Made by a program: the position numbers and the translations under genes | Part shown: one piece after another, positions 48,772 to 57,883 of the stretch | How the letters are laid out: each line of letters opens with the position of its first letter | Position numbering within the stretch: position 1 is the stretch's first letter | Notes under the pieces: model-generated | Told to the model about the DNA's origin: nothing | Database searches by the model: none | Seen by the model: only the letters and a program-made list of their open reading frames with translations | Assembly (NCBI RefSeq): GCF_036245865.1 | Contig: NZ_BTTW01000001.1 | Span: forward strand, 682,001-746,000 | DNA from: Corallococcus caeni | GTDB taxonomy: Bacteria > Myxococcota > Myxococcia > Myxococcales > Myxococcaceae | Reading direction: 5' to 3' | Length of the DNA stretch: 64,000 nt

Positions 48772-51700
48772 TCAGACGTCGGAGGGCGCGTTGCCTTCGG
48801 GAGGCAAGCCGCCAATGCCCTCCAGCGGCGCGGCGGGCTGCTGGGGAGCGCCCAGCTCCAGCCGCTGGCCCTCCTCTCGGCGCGCGGGCAGGTCGATGAC
48901 GCTCTGGAGCTGCTGGCTCACGGAGCGGAAGAAGCCCGTGAGCAGCTCCGGCCGGTCCGCCAGCAGGTCCAGGAAGTCGCGCCGGTCGATGACGAGCACG
49001 CGCGAATCCACCGCGGCCACCATGTCCGTGGGGCGGGGCGCGCCGTCGAGCAGGCTCACCTCGCCAATGGCCTCCTTCGCCTGGAAGCGCAGCACGTGCT
49101 CGCCGTTGCGGAACGCGTCCACCGCGCCCTCGACGATGACGTAGAGCGCGTCGCCCGGGTCGCCCTGGCTGTAGAGCCGCTGGCCCGCCTTGAAGGAAGC
49201 CTCGCGCGCCACCTCCGCGATGGCGGCGATGTCGTCCACGTCGCTCTGCGAGAAGACGCTCACGCCCTCCAGGGCGAACATCCGTTGGACGATGGTATCG
49301 CTCATGTCACCCTCCTGCGGGAGCACGTCCAGGCCATTCACCCGCGCCACGTGGCGGGCGCACGCGCGCAGCACCAGGTCCTCACTCTGCACGAGGTTCG
49401 CCAGCCGCCGCCACAGCCGGCCCGGTGCTCCCGGCGGAAGCTCGCGGTGGTGGGCCTCCACCTGCTCCATCACCAGCTCGCGCTCCTCCTGCGCCACCAG
49501 GTTCTCCAGCAGCTCCAGCGCATAGGCCCGCCGCCGCGAGTCCTTGCCCACCAGGTGCTGGTGGATGCGGCGCATCGCCTGCGGCGGGTGCAGCAGGCCC
49601 AGGAGGAAGAACGAAAGCTCCAGCGCCTGATCCAACCGGTCGCCCACGGCGCGGGTGAGCAGCGACTGGGGCCCCAGCGCCGCCTGCACGTCGCGGAAGG
49701 CCCCCACCAGCTGGCGGTACGTGTCGCGGCGGCGGCCCAGCGCCTCGTGGATGCGGTCCACGTCCACCGGATGATCCGGCTGCTCCTCGCGCAGGCGCGA
49801 CAGCTGCGCGCCGATGCGGAAGTGCAGGGCCGCGTCGTCGCGCACGTTGGAGAACAAGAGCGCGTTGAGCGCCGCGGAGGAACCGATGCCGCGCAGCACG
49901 CGGGGCAGTTGCATCCGCATGGCCAGCGGCGCGGCCTTGTTGTTGAGCTGGAGCTCCAAGAGCGGCGTCACGGAGTCGCCCAGCTGCACCAGCGACTCAC
50001 GCGCGGCGGGACGCTCCTCGCGCCAGGTGAGGAACGGCAGCAGGCGCGGCGCCAGCTCCACGTAGCCGCCCTCCCCCACCGCCACCAGCGCCACGCGCCG
50101 CACGGAGATGTCCATGTCCTCCAGGTACAGCGACAGCTGCCCCGCGAACCGGGGATCCTTCAGCCGACCCAGCAGCCGCGCCACCTCGCGCCGCTCGGCC
50201 ACCGGCGCGTGGTCCCCCTTCGACAGCAGCTCGCGCAGGGACTCCAGCGCCGCGGAGTTGCCCTGCGTGCGCATCAGCGCGCCAATGGCCGCGCAACGCA
50301 GGCCCACGTCGGGGCTGGTGAGCAGGGGCGGCAGGAGCCGCTCCGCGCGCTCCGGAGACAGCCGCGCCAGGGCCCACACGGCCTGGTCGCGAGGGCGCCG
50401 CGGGCCCTCCTCCACCAGCCGCTCCAGCATGGGCGCCAGCTCCCGCGCATCCATGGACAGGGCCAGCGTCACGCCGCGCTCCTGAACGCGCTCGTGGGGA
50501 TGGCTCAAGAGCGCGGCCAGGTGCTGCCGGAGGGGCGCGGCCTCCGCCTGCTCCAGCATGTCCACCGCGCGCAGCACGCGCTCCGGCGTGGGCGCGCCCA
50601 GCGCATCCACCAGCAGCTTCTGCGCCTCGCCGCCCAGCTCGACCTCCTCCTCTTCGTGGGCCCCCACCTGCTCGCCCAGCGCGGTGAGGTACGCGGGCTT
50701 GAGGCGCACGAGCAGCAGGCCCAGCGCGGCGCACAGCCCCACCACCGCCACCGCCATGGTGATGCCGTTGGCGCCCCGGCCCGCGCCGATGAGCAGCAGG
50801 CCCGCCAGCACCACGCCGCCCTTGCGCAAGAGGCCGTCCACCGCGCTTCGCAGGCCCTCGCGCTGCTCGTCCGGGACCGCCGCGTAGAGCAGCTGGATGC
50901 CCACCGGCAGGATGGAGTAGCTCACCGCCGTCTCCACCAGCCGCAGCAGGTGCACCGGCCACAGCTGCCCGGTGGCCAGCGTGGCGCCCGCCAGCGGCGC
51001 GAGCACCAGCGGCACCAGCGCCAGGTACATGAGCAGGCCCATGCGCTTGAGCAGCCGCTCCGCCACGAGCAGCTGGAAGGCCACGCAGAACAGGCCAATC
51101 CACAGCTGCAAGGAACCGAACAGCGCCGCCAGCCCGTCCTCGCTGAGCGTGCCCTCCACGCGCAGGCGGAAGAGGTAGTCCACGAAGGACGACAGGACGG
51201 CGAAGGCGATGCCCAGCGCCGCCAGCACCTGCGCGTACGGGCTCTCCCCCAGGTAGCTCCACGCCGGGAACCACGCCTGCAACGAGCGCGGGCGCGAGGG
51301 CTGCACCGGCTCCGCCTTGTGCAGGTGGTGGAAGATGGCGCCCGCGGCCAGCAGGCTCACCGCGCCGCTCACCACCACCACGGGCGTGCCCAGCCGCACC
51401 GCCAGCGCCTGCACCAGCAGGCCGCCCGCGATGCCGCCGCCCATGCCGAAGCCGTTGAGCACCGTGAACGCCCGGCGCGCCTCGCGCGCGTCGAACGCGG
51501 ACGCCATGCGGCCCCAGAAGCGGAACGACACGAACGTGCTGAAGCAGTCCGCGAACAGGTACAGCGCCAGCGCCGGCATGCGCTGCCCCGCGGACAGCGC
51601 CGCCGCCAGCCCCAGCGCCAGCACCCCGCCCACCCCGGTGAGGATGCCCGGCGACTCGGTGGGCCCGTCCGGGCGGCCGCGCGGCAGCAGCGTCAGCGAC

Positions 51701-51876
51701 GCCGTCATCAGCGCACCCAGGAGGTAGAGGTACGGCAGCGCCTGGGACTCGAAGCGCGACAGCACCAGCGCGTTCGCGGACGTCTTGAGCTGCGTCACCC
51801 CGGCGATGAGCGCGAACTGGAACGCACCCGCCGGTAGGACGCGGCGGTTCCAGGATGAGGTGTCGGAAGAGGCCAC
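48772..51876 (-). CDS. MFS/nucleotide-translocase-like membrane protein fused to HEAT repeats and a cNMP-binding domain
   Basis: About 1034 residues. Roughly twelve membrane helices (to about 400) resemble ADP/ATP-translocase-type MFS proteins (FQFALIAGVTQLKTSANALV near the start). HEAT-like helical repeats follow (about 440-800), then a cyclic-nucleotide-binding domain near the C-terminus (LYSQGDPGDALYVIVEGAV, AIGEVSLLDGAPRPTDM). The cassette keeps Glu and Arg of the usual phosphate-binding site. The start is unclear: GTG at 51876 is chosen, GTG at 51930 is possible. Substrate and ligand unknown. Confidence 0.85.
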   Translation of the reverse strand: MASSDTSSWNRRVLPAGAFQFALIAGVTQLKTSANALVLSRFESQALPYLYLLGALMTASLTLLPRGRPDGPTESPGILTGVGGVLALGLAAALSAGQRMPALALYLFADCFSTFVSFRFWGRMASAFDAREARRAFTVLNGFGMGGGIAGGLLVQALAVRLGTPVVVVSGAVSLLAAGAIFHHLHKAEPVQPSRPRSLQAWFPAWSYLGESPYAQVLAALGIAFAVLSSFVDYLFRLRVEGTLSEDGLAALFGSLQLWIGLFCVAFQLLVAERLLKRMGLLMYLALVPLVLAPLAGATLATGQLWPVHLLRLVETAVSYSILPVGIQLLYAAVPDEQREGLRSAVDGLLRKGGVVLAGLLLIGAGRGANGITMAVAVVGLCAALGLLLVRLKPAYLTALGEQVGAHEEEEVELGGEAQKLLVDALGAPTPERVLRAVDMLEQAEAAPLRQHLAALLSHPHERVQERGVTLALSMDARELAPMLERLVEEGPRRPRDQAVWALARLSPERAERLLPPLLTSPDVGLRCAAIGALMRTQGNSAALESLRELLSKGDHAPVAERREVARLLGRLKDPRFAGQLSLYLEDMDISVRRVALVAVGEGGYVELAPRLLPFLTWREERPAARESLVQLGDSVTPLLELQLNNKAAPLAMRMQLPRVLRGIGSSAALNALLFSNVRDDAALHFRIGAQLSRLREEQPDHPVDVDRIHEALGRRRDTYRQLVGAFRDVQAALGPQSLLTRAVGDRLDQALELSFFLLGLLHPPQAMRRIHQHLVGKDSRRRAYALELLENLVAQEERELVMEQVEAHHRELPPGAPGRLWRRLANLVQSEDLVLRACARHVARVNGLDVLPQEGDMSDTIVQRMFALEGVSVFSQSDVDDIAAIAEVAREASFKAGQRLYSQGDPGDALYVIVEGAVDAFRNGEHVLRFQAKEAIGEVSLLDGAPRPTDMVAAVDSRVLVIDRRDFLDLLADRPELLTGFFRSVSQQLQSVIDLPARREEGQRLELGAPQQPAAPLEGIGGLPPEGNAPSDV

Positions 51877-52017
51877 GGGCGCGGGAATGCGGACAGGATA
51901 ACGTGGGAGCCCGCTATTCACGAATAACACTCTTCAAGCCCCGCCCGCATCTGCCCTCCGGCCGGGCATGGTCGCCCGCCTGCTCCCCGCGGTCCGCGTG
52001 GCGTACACTGCGGCGCC

Positions 52018-52866
52018 GTGACGCCCTCCTCCGACACCCTGCTCGACGGCACCCACACGGTGCTGACCCCGGAGTACGTGGAGTTCCGCTTCACGCTGGC
52101 GGGCGTGTACTCGCGCTTCCTCGCGTGGCTGCTGGACGCGCTCATCGTGGGCTTCGCCACGATGGTGGTGCTGCTGGTCTTCCAGGTGGGGATGGCCGCG
52201 TTCCCGGGGTTCGCCAGCGCGCTGGGCATCGTCGTGTACTTCCTGGTGGACTGGGGCTACGGCATCGCGCTGGAGACCGCGTGGGCGGGCCAGACGGTGG
52301 GCAAGCGCGTGATGTCCCTCCGGGTCATCCAGGAGAGCGGCGTGCGCATCGGCTTCTACCACGCGGCGCTGCGCAACCTGGCGCGCGTGGTGGACCGGCT
52401 GCCGCTGCTCTACCTCGTGGGCGGCTCGGTGGCGCTCGTGTCGCGCTCCCACCAGCGGCTGGGAGATCTGCTGGCCGGCACCATCGTCGTGCGCGAGCGG
52501 CGCCTCAAGGTGCCCTCAGCCCTGGAGACCCGGGGCGAGGAGGGCCTGCTGGCGGATCCGCTGTTCGTCTCGCGCGTGAAGCGGCTGTCCACCGAGGAGC
52601 GCGAGCTGGTGCTGTCCGCGGCCCTGCGCCGTGAGGAGCTGCGGCTGGAGGCCCGGCTCACGCTGTTCTCCGCGCTGGGCGCCCGGCTCCAGGACTCGCT
52701 GGCCATGGAGAAGCCCGCCCACCTCTCGGACGAGAAGTGGACGCTGCTCGTGGCCGCCGCCCTGCTGCCCGCCCCGGGAGCACGCCCGGGGCGTCCGGCG
52801 TCCGGCCCTAGAAGTACGTCGCCAGGCCCACGGAGCCCGTCAGCGACGTCTGCGTATCCTCGTTGA
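52018..52866 (+). CDS. RDD-family membrane protein
   Basis: 282 residues from GTG. The RDD pattern is visible (YSRFLAWLLDALIVGF, WAGQTVGKRVMSLRVI, RNLARVVDRLPLLYLVGG) with about three membrane helices, then a charged cytoplasmic domain. The last 20 residues overlap the tail of the convergent beta-barrel gene. TACACT lies eight bases before the start, suggesting a leaderless message. RDD proteins often accompany SpoIIM and MoxR genes. Confidence 0.86.
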   Translation: MTPSSDTLLDGTHTVLTPEYVEFRFTLAGVYSRFLAWLLDALIVGFATMVVLLVFQVGMAAFPGFASALGIVVYFLVDWGYGIALETAWAGQTVGKRVMSLRVIQESGVRIGFYHAALRNLARVVDRLPLLYLVGGSVALVSRSHQRLGDLLAGTIVVRERRLKVPSALETRGEEGLLADPLFVSRVKRLSTEERELVLSAALRREELRLEARLTLFSALGARLQDSLAMEKPAHLSDEKWTLLVAAALLPAPGARPGRPASGPRSTSPGPRSPSATSAYPR

Positions 52867-53326
52867 GCGCGATGTAGAAGTTGTACTGCGCGCGCACGCC
52901 CAGGCTCACCGAGTCGCTGAGGAAGAAGTCCACGCCCGCGTTGGGCCCGATGCCCACGAAGTTGCTGACGGTGTCCTTGAAGACGATGAGGTAGCTCACG
53001 TCCGTGCCGATGTAGGGCCGGATGCTCTCCTCCAGCAGCAGGTAGCGGATGCCCAGCGACGGCGCCAGCCCCACCACGCGCTTCTGCGGCGAGGCGTAGG
53101 TGTCCTTGGGGAACATCAGCTTCGACAGCGAGACGACCTCGAAGCCGTTCTCGATGTAGAGGCTGCCCTCCAGACCGATGAACGGCGTGCCCGCGAGGCC
53201 CGCGGTCTCCTTGAAGTCCATGTAGCCCAGCGACAATCCCAGGCTGCGGTTGGAGAACTGGGCGTGAGCAGGAGCCGCGCCCAGCAGGGCAGCGAGCAAG
53301 CCGAAAGCACAAAGGTAGGTACGCAT
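52808..53326 (-). CDS. Small outer-membrane beta-barrel protein
   Basis: 172 residues with a signal peptide (LLAALLGAAPAHAQ) and alternating strands ending in Phe (VGLATYF), the usual outer-membrane insertion signal. About eight strands fit an OmpX/OmpW-sized barrel (LGLSLGYMDF, IRPYIGTDVSYLIVF, LGVRAQYNFYIAL). Its 3' end overlaps the RDD gene by 59 bp in antisense. Confidence 0.82.
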   Translation of the reverse strand: MRTYLCAFGLLAALLGAAPAHAQFSNRSLGLSLGYMDFKETAGLAGTPFIGLEGSLYIENGFEVVSLSKLMFPKDTYASPQKRVVGLAPSLGIRYLLLEESIRPYIGTDVSYLIVFKDTVSNFVGIGPNAGVDFFLSDSVSLGVRAQYNFYIALNEDTQTSLTGSVGLATYF

Positions 53327-53390
53327 GGCGGCGCACTCTACAGCCGGCCTAACCCCTGGAAAACAGCGCTGATTCAGCGGAAGGCCGGCG

Positions 53391-53420
53391 TTGCCTCACG
53401 GGGTGGCGCTCTCCTACACT
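53391..53420 (+). promoter_or_regulatory. Candidate promoter of the TPR lipoprotein gene
   Basis: TTGCCT (53391-53396), 18 bp, TACACT (53415-53420). The predicted transcription start is within a few bases of the ATG at 53430, so the message would be leaderless or nearly so. Confidence 0.45.
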
Positions 53421-53429
53421 CGGCCGGCC

Positions 53430-54491
53430 ATGCGTCTTCGCCGCCTCTTCCTCACGCTGACCGCCGCCGCCTCCCTCTCCACCACCGCCTGCCTCAGCAC
53501 GCCGCCGCCGCACGAGCGGGCGCTCATCAACAATGAGCTGTGCGCGCAGGAGATGGCCAACGGGGACCTGCAGAAGGCGGAGACCTACTGCAACCTGGGC
53601 CTGGAGTTCTCCCCCCAGTACGCGGACCTGTGGGCCAACAAGGGCCTCATCGCCATGTACTCGGGCAACAAGGGCAAGGCGAAGGAGTTCTTCATCAAGG
53701 CCCTGCGCTTCAACCAGGAGCACCTTCAGGCCTACCAGAACCTGGGCGTCCTCTACCTGGAGGAAGGCGCCTACGGAAAGGCCCACGACAACTTCAAGCG
53801 GGCCCTGCAGGTGAACCCGGACAACCTGGAGTCGCGCTACGACCTGGGCCTCACCTACATGAAGATGGACAAGAAGAAGGAGGCCCGGAAGGAGTTCGAC
53901 ACGCTGCTCGCGGTCAACCCCAACGTGGCCAACGCCCATCACAACCTCGGCATCATGGCCTACGAGGACAAGGACCTGGAGACTGCCTTCGAGCACATCT
54001 CCCAGGCCGCCCAGCTCACCCCGGACTCCGCGGAGGTGTGGCACGACCTGGGCACCGTCCTCATGGAGCAGAGCCGCTTCGCGGAGGCCCGCGAGGCCTT
54101 TGGCAACTGCGCCCGCCTGGATGAGAAGAACTCCAGCTGCCTGAACAACCTGGCCGTCGCCCAGCGCAAGGTGGCCCTCACGGACTCCGCCCTCAAGGAG
54201 TTGAAGGACACCCAGACGGCGGAGAACAGCGCCCCGGCCATGTACCTGCTCGCGCGCCAGTACCGCGAGAAGGGCCTGCTCACCGAAGAGGAAGCCGCCT
54301 ACCGCAAGTGCGTGAAGCTGGACGCCAAGTTCGCGCCCTGCCACTTCGGCCTCTTCCAGATCTTCAACGAGGCCCACAAGCAGACCCACGCGCAGACGGC
54401 GTGCAAGAACTTCATGAAGTTTGGTACCTCCGAGGAATTCCCCACCGAGTACACGACGTGTGAGAGATTCCTCGCCAACGACTCGTTCTAG
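53430..54491 (+). CDS. TPR-repeat lipoprotein
   Basis: 353 residues with a lipobox (TTAC, Cys21) and at least seven tetratricopeptide repeats (for example AYQNLGVLYLEEGAYGKAHD and YDLGLTYMKMDKKKEARKEF). Six cysteines lie in the C-terminal half. It resembles pilotin-like TPR lipoproteins such as Tgl in general plan, but it is longer and nothing nearby points to type IV pili. It is followed 27 bp later by the double-FHA gene. Confidence 0.85.
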   Translation: MRLRRLFLTLTAAASLSTTACLSTPPPHERALINNELCAQEMANGDLQKAETYCNLGLEFSPQYADLWANKGLIAMYSGNKGKAKEFFIKALRFNQEHLQAYQNLGVLYLEEGAYGKAHDNFKRALQVNPDNLESRYDLGLTYMKMDKKKEARKEFDTLLAVNPNVANAHHNLGIMAYEDKDLETAFEHISQAAQLTPDSAEVWHDLGTVLMEQSRFAEAREAFGNCARLDEKNSSCLNNLAVAQRKVALTDSALKELKDTQTAENSAPAMYLLARQYREKGLLTEEEAAYRKCVKLDAKFAPCHFGLFQIFNEAHKQTHAQTACKNFMKFGTSEEFPTEYTTCERFLANDSF

Positions 54492-54518
54492 CCGTCCCCC
54501 TGGGTAGCGACACACGCG

Positions 54519-55574
54519 ATGAGCGTCCGTCTGACCGTCACACAGCGCAGCGAGGCCGGAGGCGCCTCGGGCAAAGAGGTCGTCCTCGACGACTCCGTCA
54601 TCACCCTGGGGCGGGACAAGACCTGCCAGGTGGTGCTTCCGCAGCAGGCGGTGTCGCGCAACCACGCGCGCATCATCCAGGAGGGGACCCTCTACTTCCT
54701 GGAGGACCTGGGCAGCGCCTACGGCACGAAGATCAACGGCAAGGTGCTCCCCAAGGGAGAGAAGGAGCTGCTGCGCAACGGCGACGTCATCGCCATCGCG
54801 CAGTACGACGTCCGCTTCGACAAGGTCGTGGAGATCGCCCCTGACGTCAGCGACAAGACGTCCTTCCTCGCACGCGGCGCCTTGAAGGACGCGATGCGCG
54901 GCCTCTCCGGCGGCGAGGAGCGCTTCCTGCGCTACATGAACGGCCCGCGCGAGGGCCAGCGCATCGAAATCTCCGAGGCCCAGGAGCACGTCTTCGGCCG
55001 CGACGAGAAGGAAGCCGACGTCATCCTCAAGGACGACCTCGTCTCCCGAAAGCACGCCAAGGTGCGCCGGGACTGGTCCGGCACGCACGTGGAGGACCTG
55101 GGCAGCCGCAACGGCATCAAGGTCAACAAGAAGCGGGTGAACCGCAAGGCGCTCAAGGACGGCGACGAGCTGGAGATTGGCGCCACCCGCTTCGTCTACG
55201 TGGACCCCGCCGAGCCGCCCGACGAGCCGGCGGTGAGCCTCTCCGCGGAGAGCTCCGTCGTCGCCCCGGCGCCCTCGCCGCCGCGCCCCTCCCCGCCCCG
55301 CCGCGAGGAGCCGCCCCCGCCGGAGCCCGAACCGGAGCCCGAGCCCGCCCCCGCGCCACCGGAGGAGCCCGCCCCTTCCGAGGAGGGCTCCGCCTCCTCC
55401 GAGGAGCCGCAGCCCGACGGCGGCGAGGACGCGCCCATGCCGGAGCCGGAACCCGAGCCCGCCCCGGCCGTGTCCGCGCTCGCGGACAAGAAGAAGCTCG
55501 TCCCGCTCATCGTGATGGGCGTGGTGGGGCTGAGCTTCCTGGTGTTGATGATCGCCGTGCTCGCGGGCGCCTGA
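54519..55574 (+). CDS. Tail-anchored double-FHA protein
   Basis: 351 residues with two FHA domains: residues about 25-100 (GRDKTCQVVL, SRNHARI, GSAYGTKING) and 135-225 (FGRDEKEADVIL, SRKHAKV, LGSRNGIKV). A Pro/Glu-rich linker (about 240-320) and a single C-terminal membrane helix (LIVMGVVGLSFLVLMIAV) follow. Both FHA domains keep phosphothreonine-binding Arg, Ser and His. It likely tethers a phosphoprotein to the membrane. It adjoins the type III locus. Confidence 0.87.
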   Translation: MSVRLTVTQRSEAGGASGKEVVLDDSVITLGRDKTCQVVLPQQAVSRNHARIIQEGTLYFLEDLGSAYGTKINGKVLPKGEKELLRNGDVIAIAQYDVRFDKVVEIAPDVSDKTSFLARGALKDAMRGLSGGEERFLRYMNGPREGQRIEISEAQEHVFGRDEKEADVILKDDLVSRKHAKVRRDWSGTHVEDLGSRNGIKVNKKRVNRKALKDGDELEIGATRFVYVDPAEPPDEPAVSLSAESSVVAPAPSPPRPSPPRREEPPPPEPEPEPEPAPAPPEEPAPSEEGSASSEEPQPDGGEDAPMPEPEPEPAPAVSALADKKKLVPLIVMGVVGLSFLVLMIAVLAGA

Positions 55575-55623
55575 GCCGCGTCCCCGGCGCACCTCGCGCG
55601 CCACGGCGTCCTCCTGAAACGAC

Positions 55624-55654
55624 AAAGGCCCCCGCCGAAAGACGGGGGCCTTCG
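55624..55654. terminator. Bidirectional intrinsic terminator between FHA gene and sctV
   Basis: AAAGGCCCCCG (55624-55634) pairs with CGGGGGCCTT, loop CCGAAAGA, followed by TTCGTCTTT on the plus strand and preceded by AAA on the other side. It separates two convergent genes and can serve both. Confidence 0.85.
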
Positions 55655-55670
55655 TCTTTCCGGCGCGGGA

Positions 55671-57797
55671 CTACCGGCCGGAGGAGATGCGCGCCACCGG
55701 CTGGATGTTCAGCTCGGGGGACAGCTCCTGGTAGCTGAGGATGGAGAACGAGGGGTTGAACTCGTACTCCAGCAGCTTGCGCACGTAGCGGCGGATGTCC
55801 ATGGCCGTGAGGATGACGGGGCGCTGGGCGCTGGGCGGCAGGTGGCCGCACTCCGAACGCACCGCGCCGACGATCTCCTGGGCGATCTCCGGCTCCAGCG
55901 CCAGGTGGGCCCCCGCAGAGGTGCGCTTGATGGAGCTGCGGATGGCCTCCTCGATGTTCGGGTCCAGCAGGTACACCACCAGCGTGCCGGTGCCGCGCGC
56001 GTACTTGTGGGAGATGTAGCGGCGCAGCGAGGCGCGGACATGCTCGGTGAGCATGACGTTGTCGGCCTCCACCTGCCCGTACTCCGACAGGGCCTGGAGG
56101 ATGCCGCGCAGGTCGCGGATGGAGAGCTCCTCCTCCACCAGGCGCCCGAGGATGTCCGTCAGCTTCAGCACGTTGACGATCTTCGGGACCACCTCCTTCA
56201 CGATGGCCGGGAACGCCTTCTCCAGCTGTTCCAGCATCGTCTGCGTCTCCTGCACGCCCACGAACTCACGGGCGTTCTTCCGCAGCACGGCGGCGGTGTG
56301 CAGGATGATGTAGCCGGGCACGTCCCAGGTGGTGAGGCCCGCGGACTCGAGCGTCTCCCGGAACTGCTCGGGCACCCACGCGGCCGGCTGGCGCGTCGCG
56401 GGGTTGATGGCCTCGAAGCCGGGGATGTTCATCAGCTTGAGGCGCTCCACCGTGTCGTTCACCAGGATGTGGCCCAGGGTGGCCTGGCCGGTGACGACGG
56501 GGACCTCGTTGATTTGAATCTGGTAGGCCCCGGGCGGCAGGCCGCCGTTGCCGCGCGCGCGCACGCCGGGGAAGCGGACGCCCAGCTCCACGAAGAGGCC
56601 GTCGCGCATGAACGGGATGAGCTCGAAGAGGAACTTGCCGCCGTCCTGCCGCGAGTCCACGAAGGGCACCAGCGCGTCGGACACCTCCAGCACGATGGGC
56701 GTGACGACGGGGATGAACAGCTCCGAGTCCGGGTTGAGCTGCTCCTTGGGCGGAGGCTCGGCGGACACCGGCGTGCCGAAGCTGGACTCCATGGCGGGGC
56801 CCGCCTCCTCGGCGGCCAGCGCCTCGTCGCGCTTGCGCATCATCGAGTACGCGCCGAAGCCCGCGCCCGCGCCCAGCAGGAAGAAGGGAATCTTGGGGAG
56901 GCCGGGGATGAGGCCCAGGCCGATGAGCATGGCCGCGGCGATGGCGATGGCCTTCGGGAAGGCGGTGAGCTGCGAGCCCACGTCCTTGCCCAGGTGCGCG
57001 CCCTCTTCCTCGCCGCCCACGCGCGTCACCAGGATGCCGGCGCAGGTGGAGATGAGGATGGCGGGGATCATGCCCACCAGACCGTCGCCGATGGTGAGCA
57101 GCGTGTACTTCTGCGCGGCGTCACCGGCGGACATCCCCTTCTGGGTCACGCCAATGATGAGGCCGCCCACGATGTTGATGACCGTGATGATGATGGACGC
57201 GATGGCGTCGCCCTTCACGAACTTCATCGCGCCGTCCATGGCGCCGAAGAGCTGGCTCTCACGCTCCAGGTCGCGGCGCTTCTTCTTCATCTGGTCCTGA
57301 TCAATCACACCCGCGCGCAGGTCCGCGTCGATGGACATCTGCTTGCCGGGCATCGCGTCCAGGGTGAAGCGCGCGGCCACTTCCGCGACGCGCTCCGAGC
57401 CCTTGGAGATGACGATGAAGTTCACCACCACCAGGATGAGGAAGAGGATGGCGCCGACGACGAAGTTGCCCTGCACCACGAAGTTACCGAACGCCACCAC
57501 CACTTCGCCCGGGTCACCGGTGAGCAGGATGAGTCGCGTGGTGGAGATGGTCAGCGACAGACGGAACATCGTCGTGATCAGCAGGATCGTCGGGAACGAC
57601 GACAGGTACAGCGCGCTGGGCACGTAGAGGGAGATGAGGAGCAGGATCACCGAGAGGCTGATGTTCAGCGTCAGCAATACGTCCAGGATGATCGTCGGCA
57701 GCGGGACGATCATCATCGCGACGATGGCCACGACGACCACGGCCAGGACGATGTCGGAGTACTTGTTCAGGAAGCTGTTCGGATCGGCGTTGGCCAT
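55671..57797 (-). CDS. sctV: Type III secretion export gate protein SctV (FlhA family)
   Basis: 708 residues. The N-terminal half has about eight membrane helices and the family signature RFTLDAMPGKQMSIDAD in the FHIPEP loop. The C-terminal half is the cytoplasmic ring domain (about 360-708). It forms the nonameric export ring that accepts cargo-chaperone complexes. The ATG at 57797 gives MANADPNSFLNKYSD; an ATG at 57809 is equally possible. No flagellar gene is in the window, so it belongs to a non-flagellar type III system. Confidence 0.93.
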   Translation of the reverse strand: MANADPNSFLNKYSDIVLAVVVVAIVAMMIVPLPTIILDVLLTLNISLSVILLLISLYVPSALYLSSFPTILLITTMFRLSLTISTTRLILLTGDPGEVVVAFGNFVVQGNFVVGAILFLILVVVNFIVISKGSERVAEVAARFTLDAMPGKQMSIDADLRAGVIDQDQMKKKRRDLERESQLFGAMDGAMKFVKGDAIASIIITVINIVGGLIIGVTQKGMSAGDAAQKYTLLTIGDGLVGMIPAILISTCAGILVTRVGGEEEGAHLGKDVGSQLTAFPKAIAIAAAMLIGLGLIPGLPKIPFFLLGAGAGFGAYSMMRKRDEALAAEEAGPAMESSFGTPVSAEPPPKEQLNPDSELFIPVVTPIVLEVSDALVPFVDSRQDGGKFLFELIPFMRDGLFVELGVRFPGVRARGNGGLPPGAYQIQINEVPVVTGQATLGHILVNDTVERLKLMNIPGFEAINPATRQPAAWVPEQFRETLESAGLTTWDVPGYIILHTAAVLRKNAREFVGVQETQTMLEQLEKAFPAIVKEVVPKIVNVLKLTDILGRLVEEELSIRDLRGILQALSEYGQVEADNVMLTEHVRASLRRYISHKYARGTGTLVVYLLDPNIEEAIRSSIKRTSAGAHLALEPEIAQEIVGAVRSECGHLPPSAQRPVILTAMDIRRYVRKLLEYEFNPSFSILSYQELSPELNIQPVARISSGR

Positions 57798-57883
57798 CGG
57801 CGGCGCCATCCTAATCCGTGGCCGCCCCCGAGCCCAAGGGGGGGCCATCCCTCCCCTGTCCGGAGAGGGAGCCTGCGGTCAGC

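Noticed and set aside
53430-54491. Identification of the TPR lipoprotein as Tgl, the PilQ pilotin
   Set aside because: It is about 100 residues longer than Tgl as I recall it, and no type IV pilus gene is near; the resemblance may be only TPR plus lipobox.
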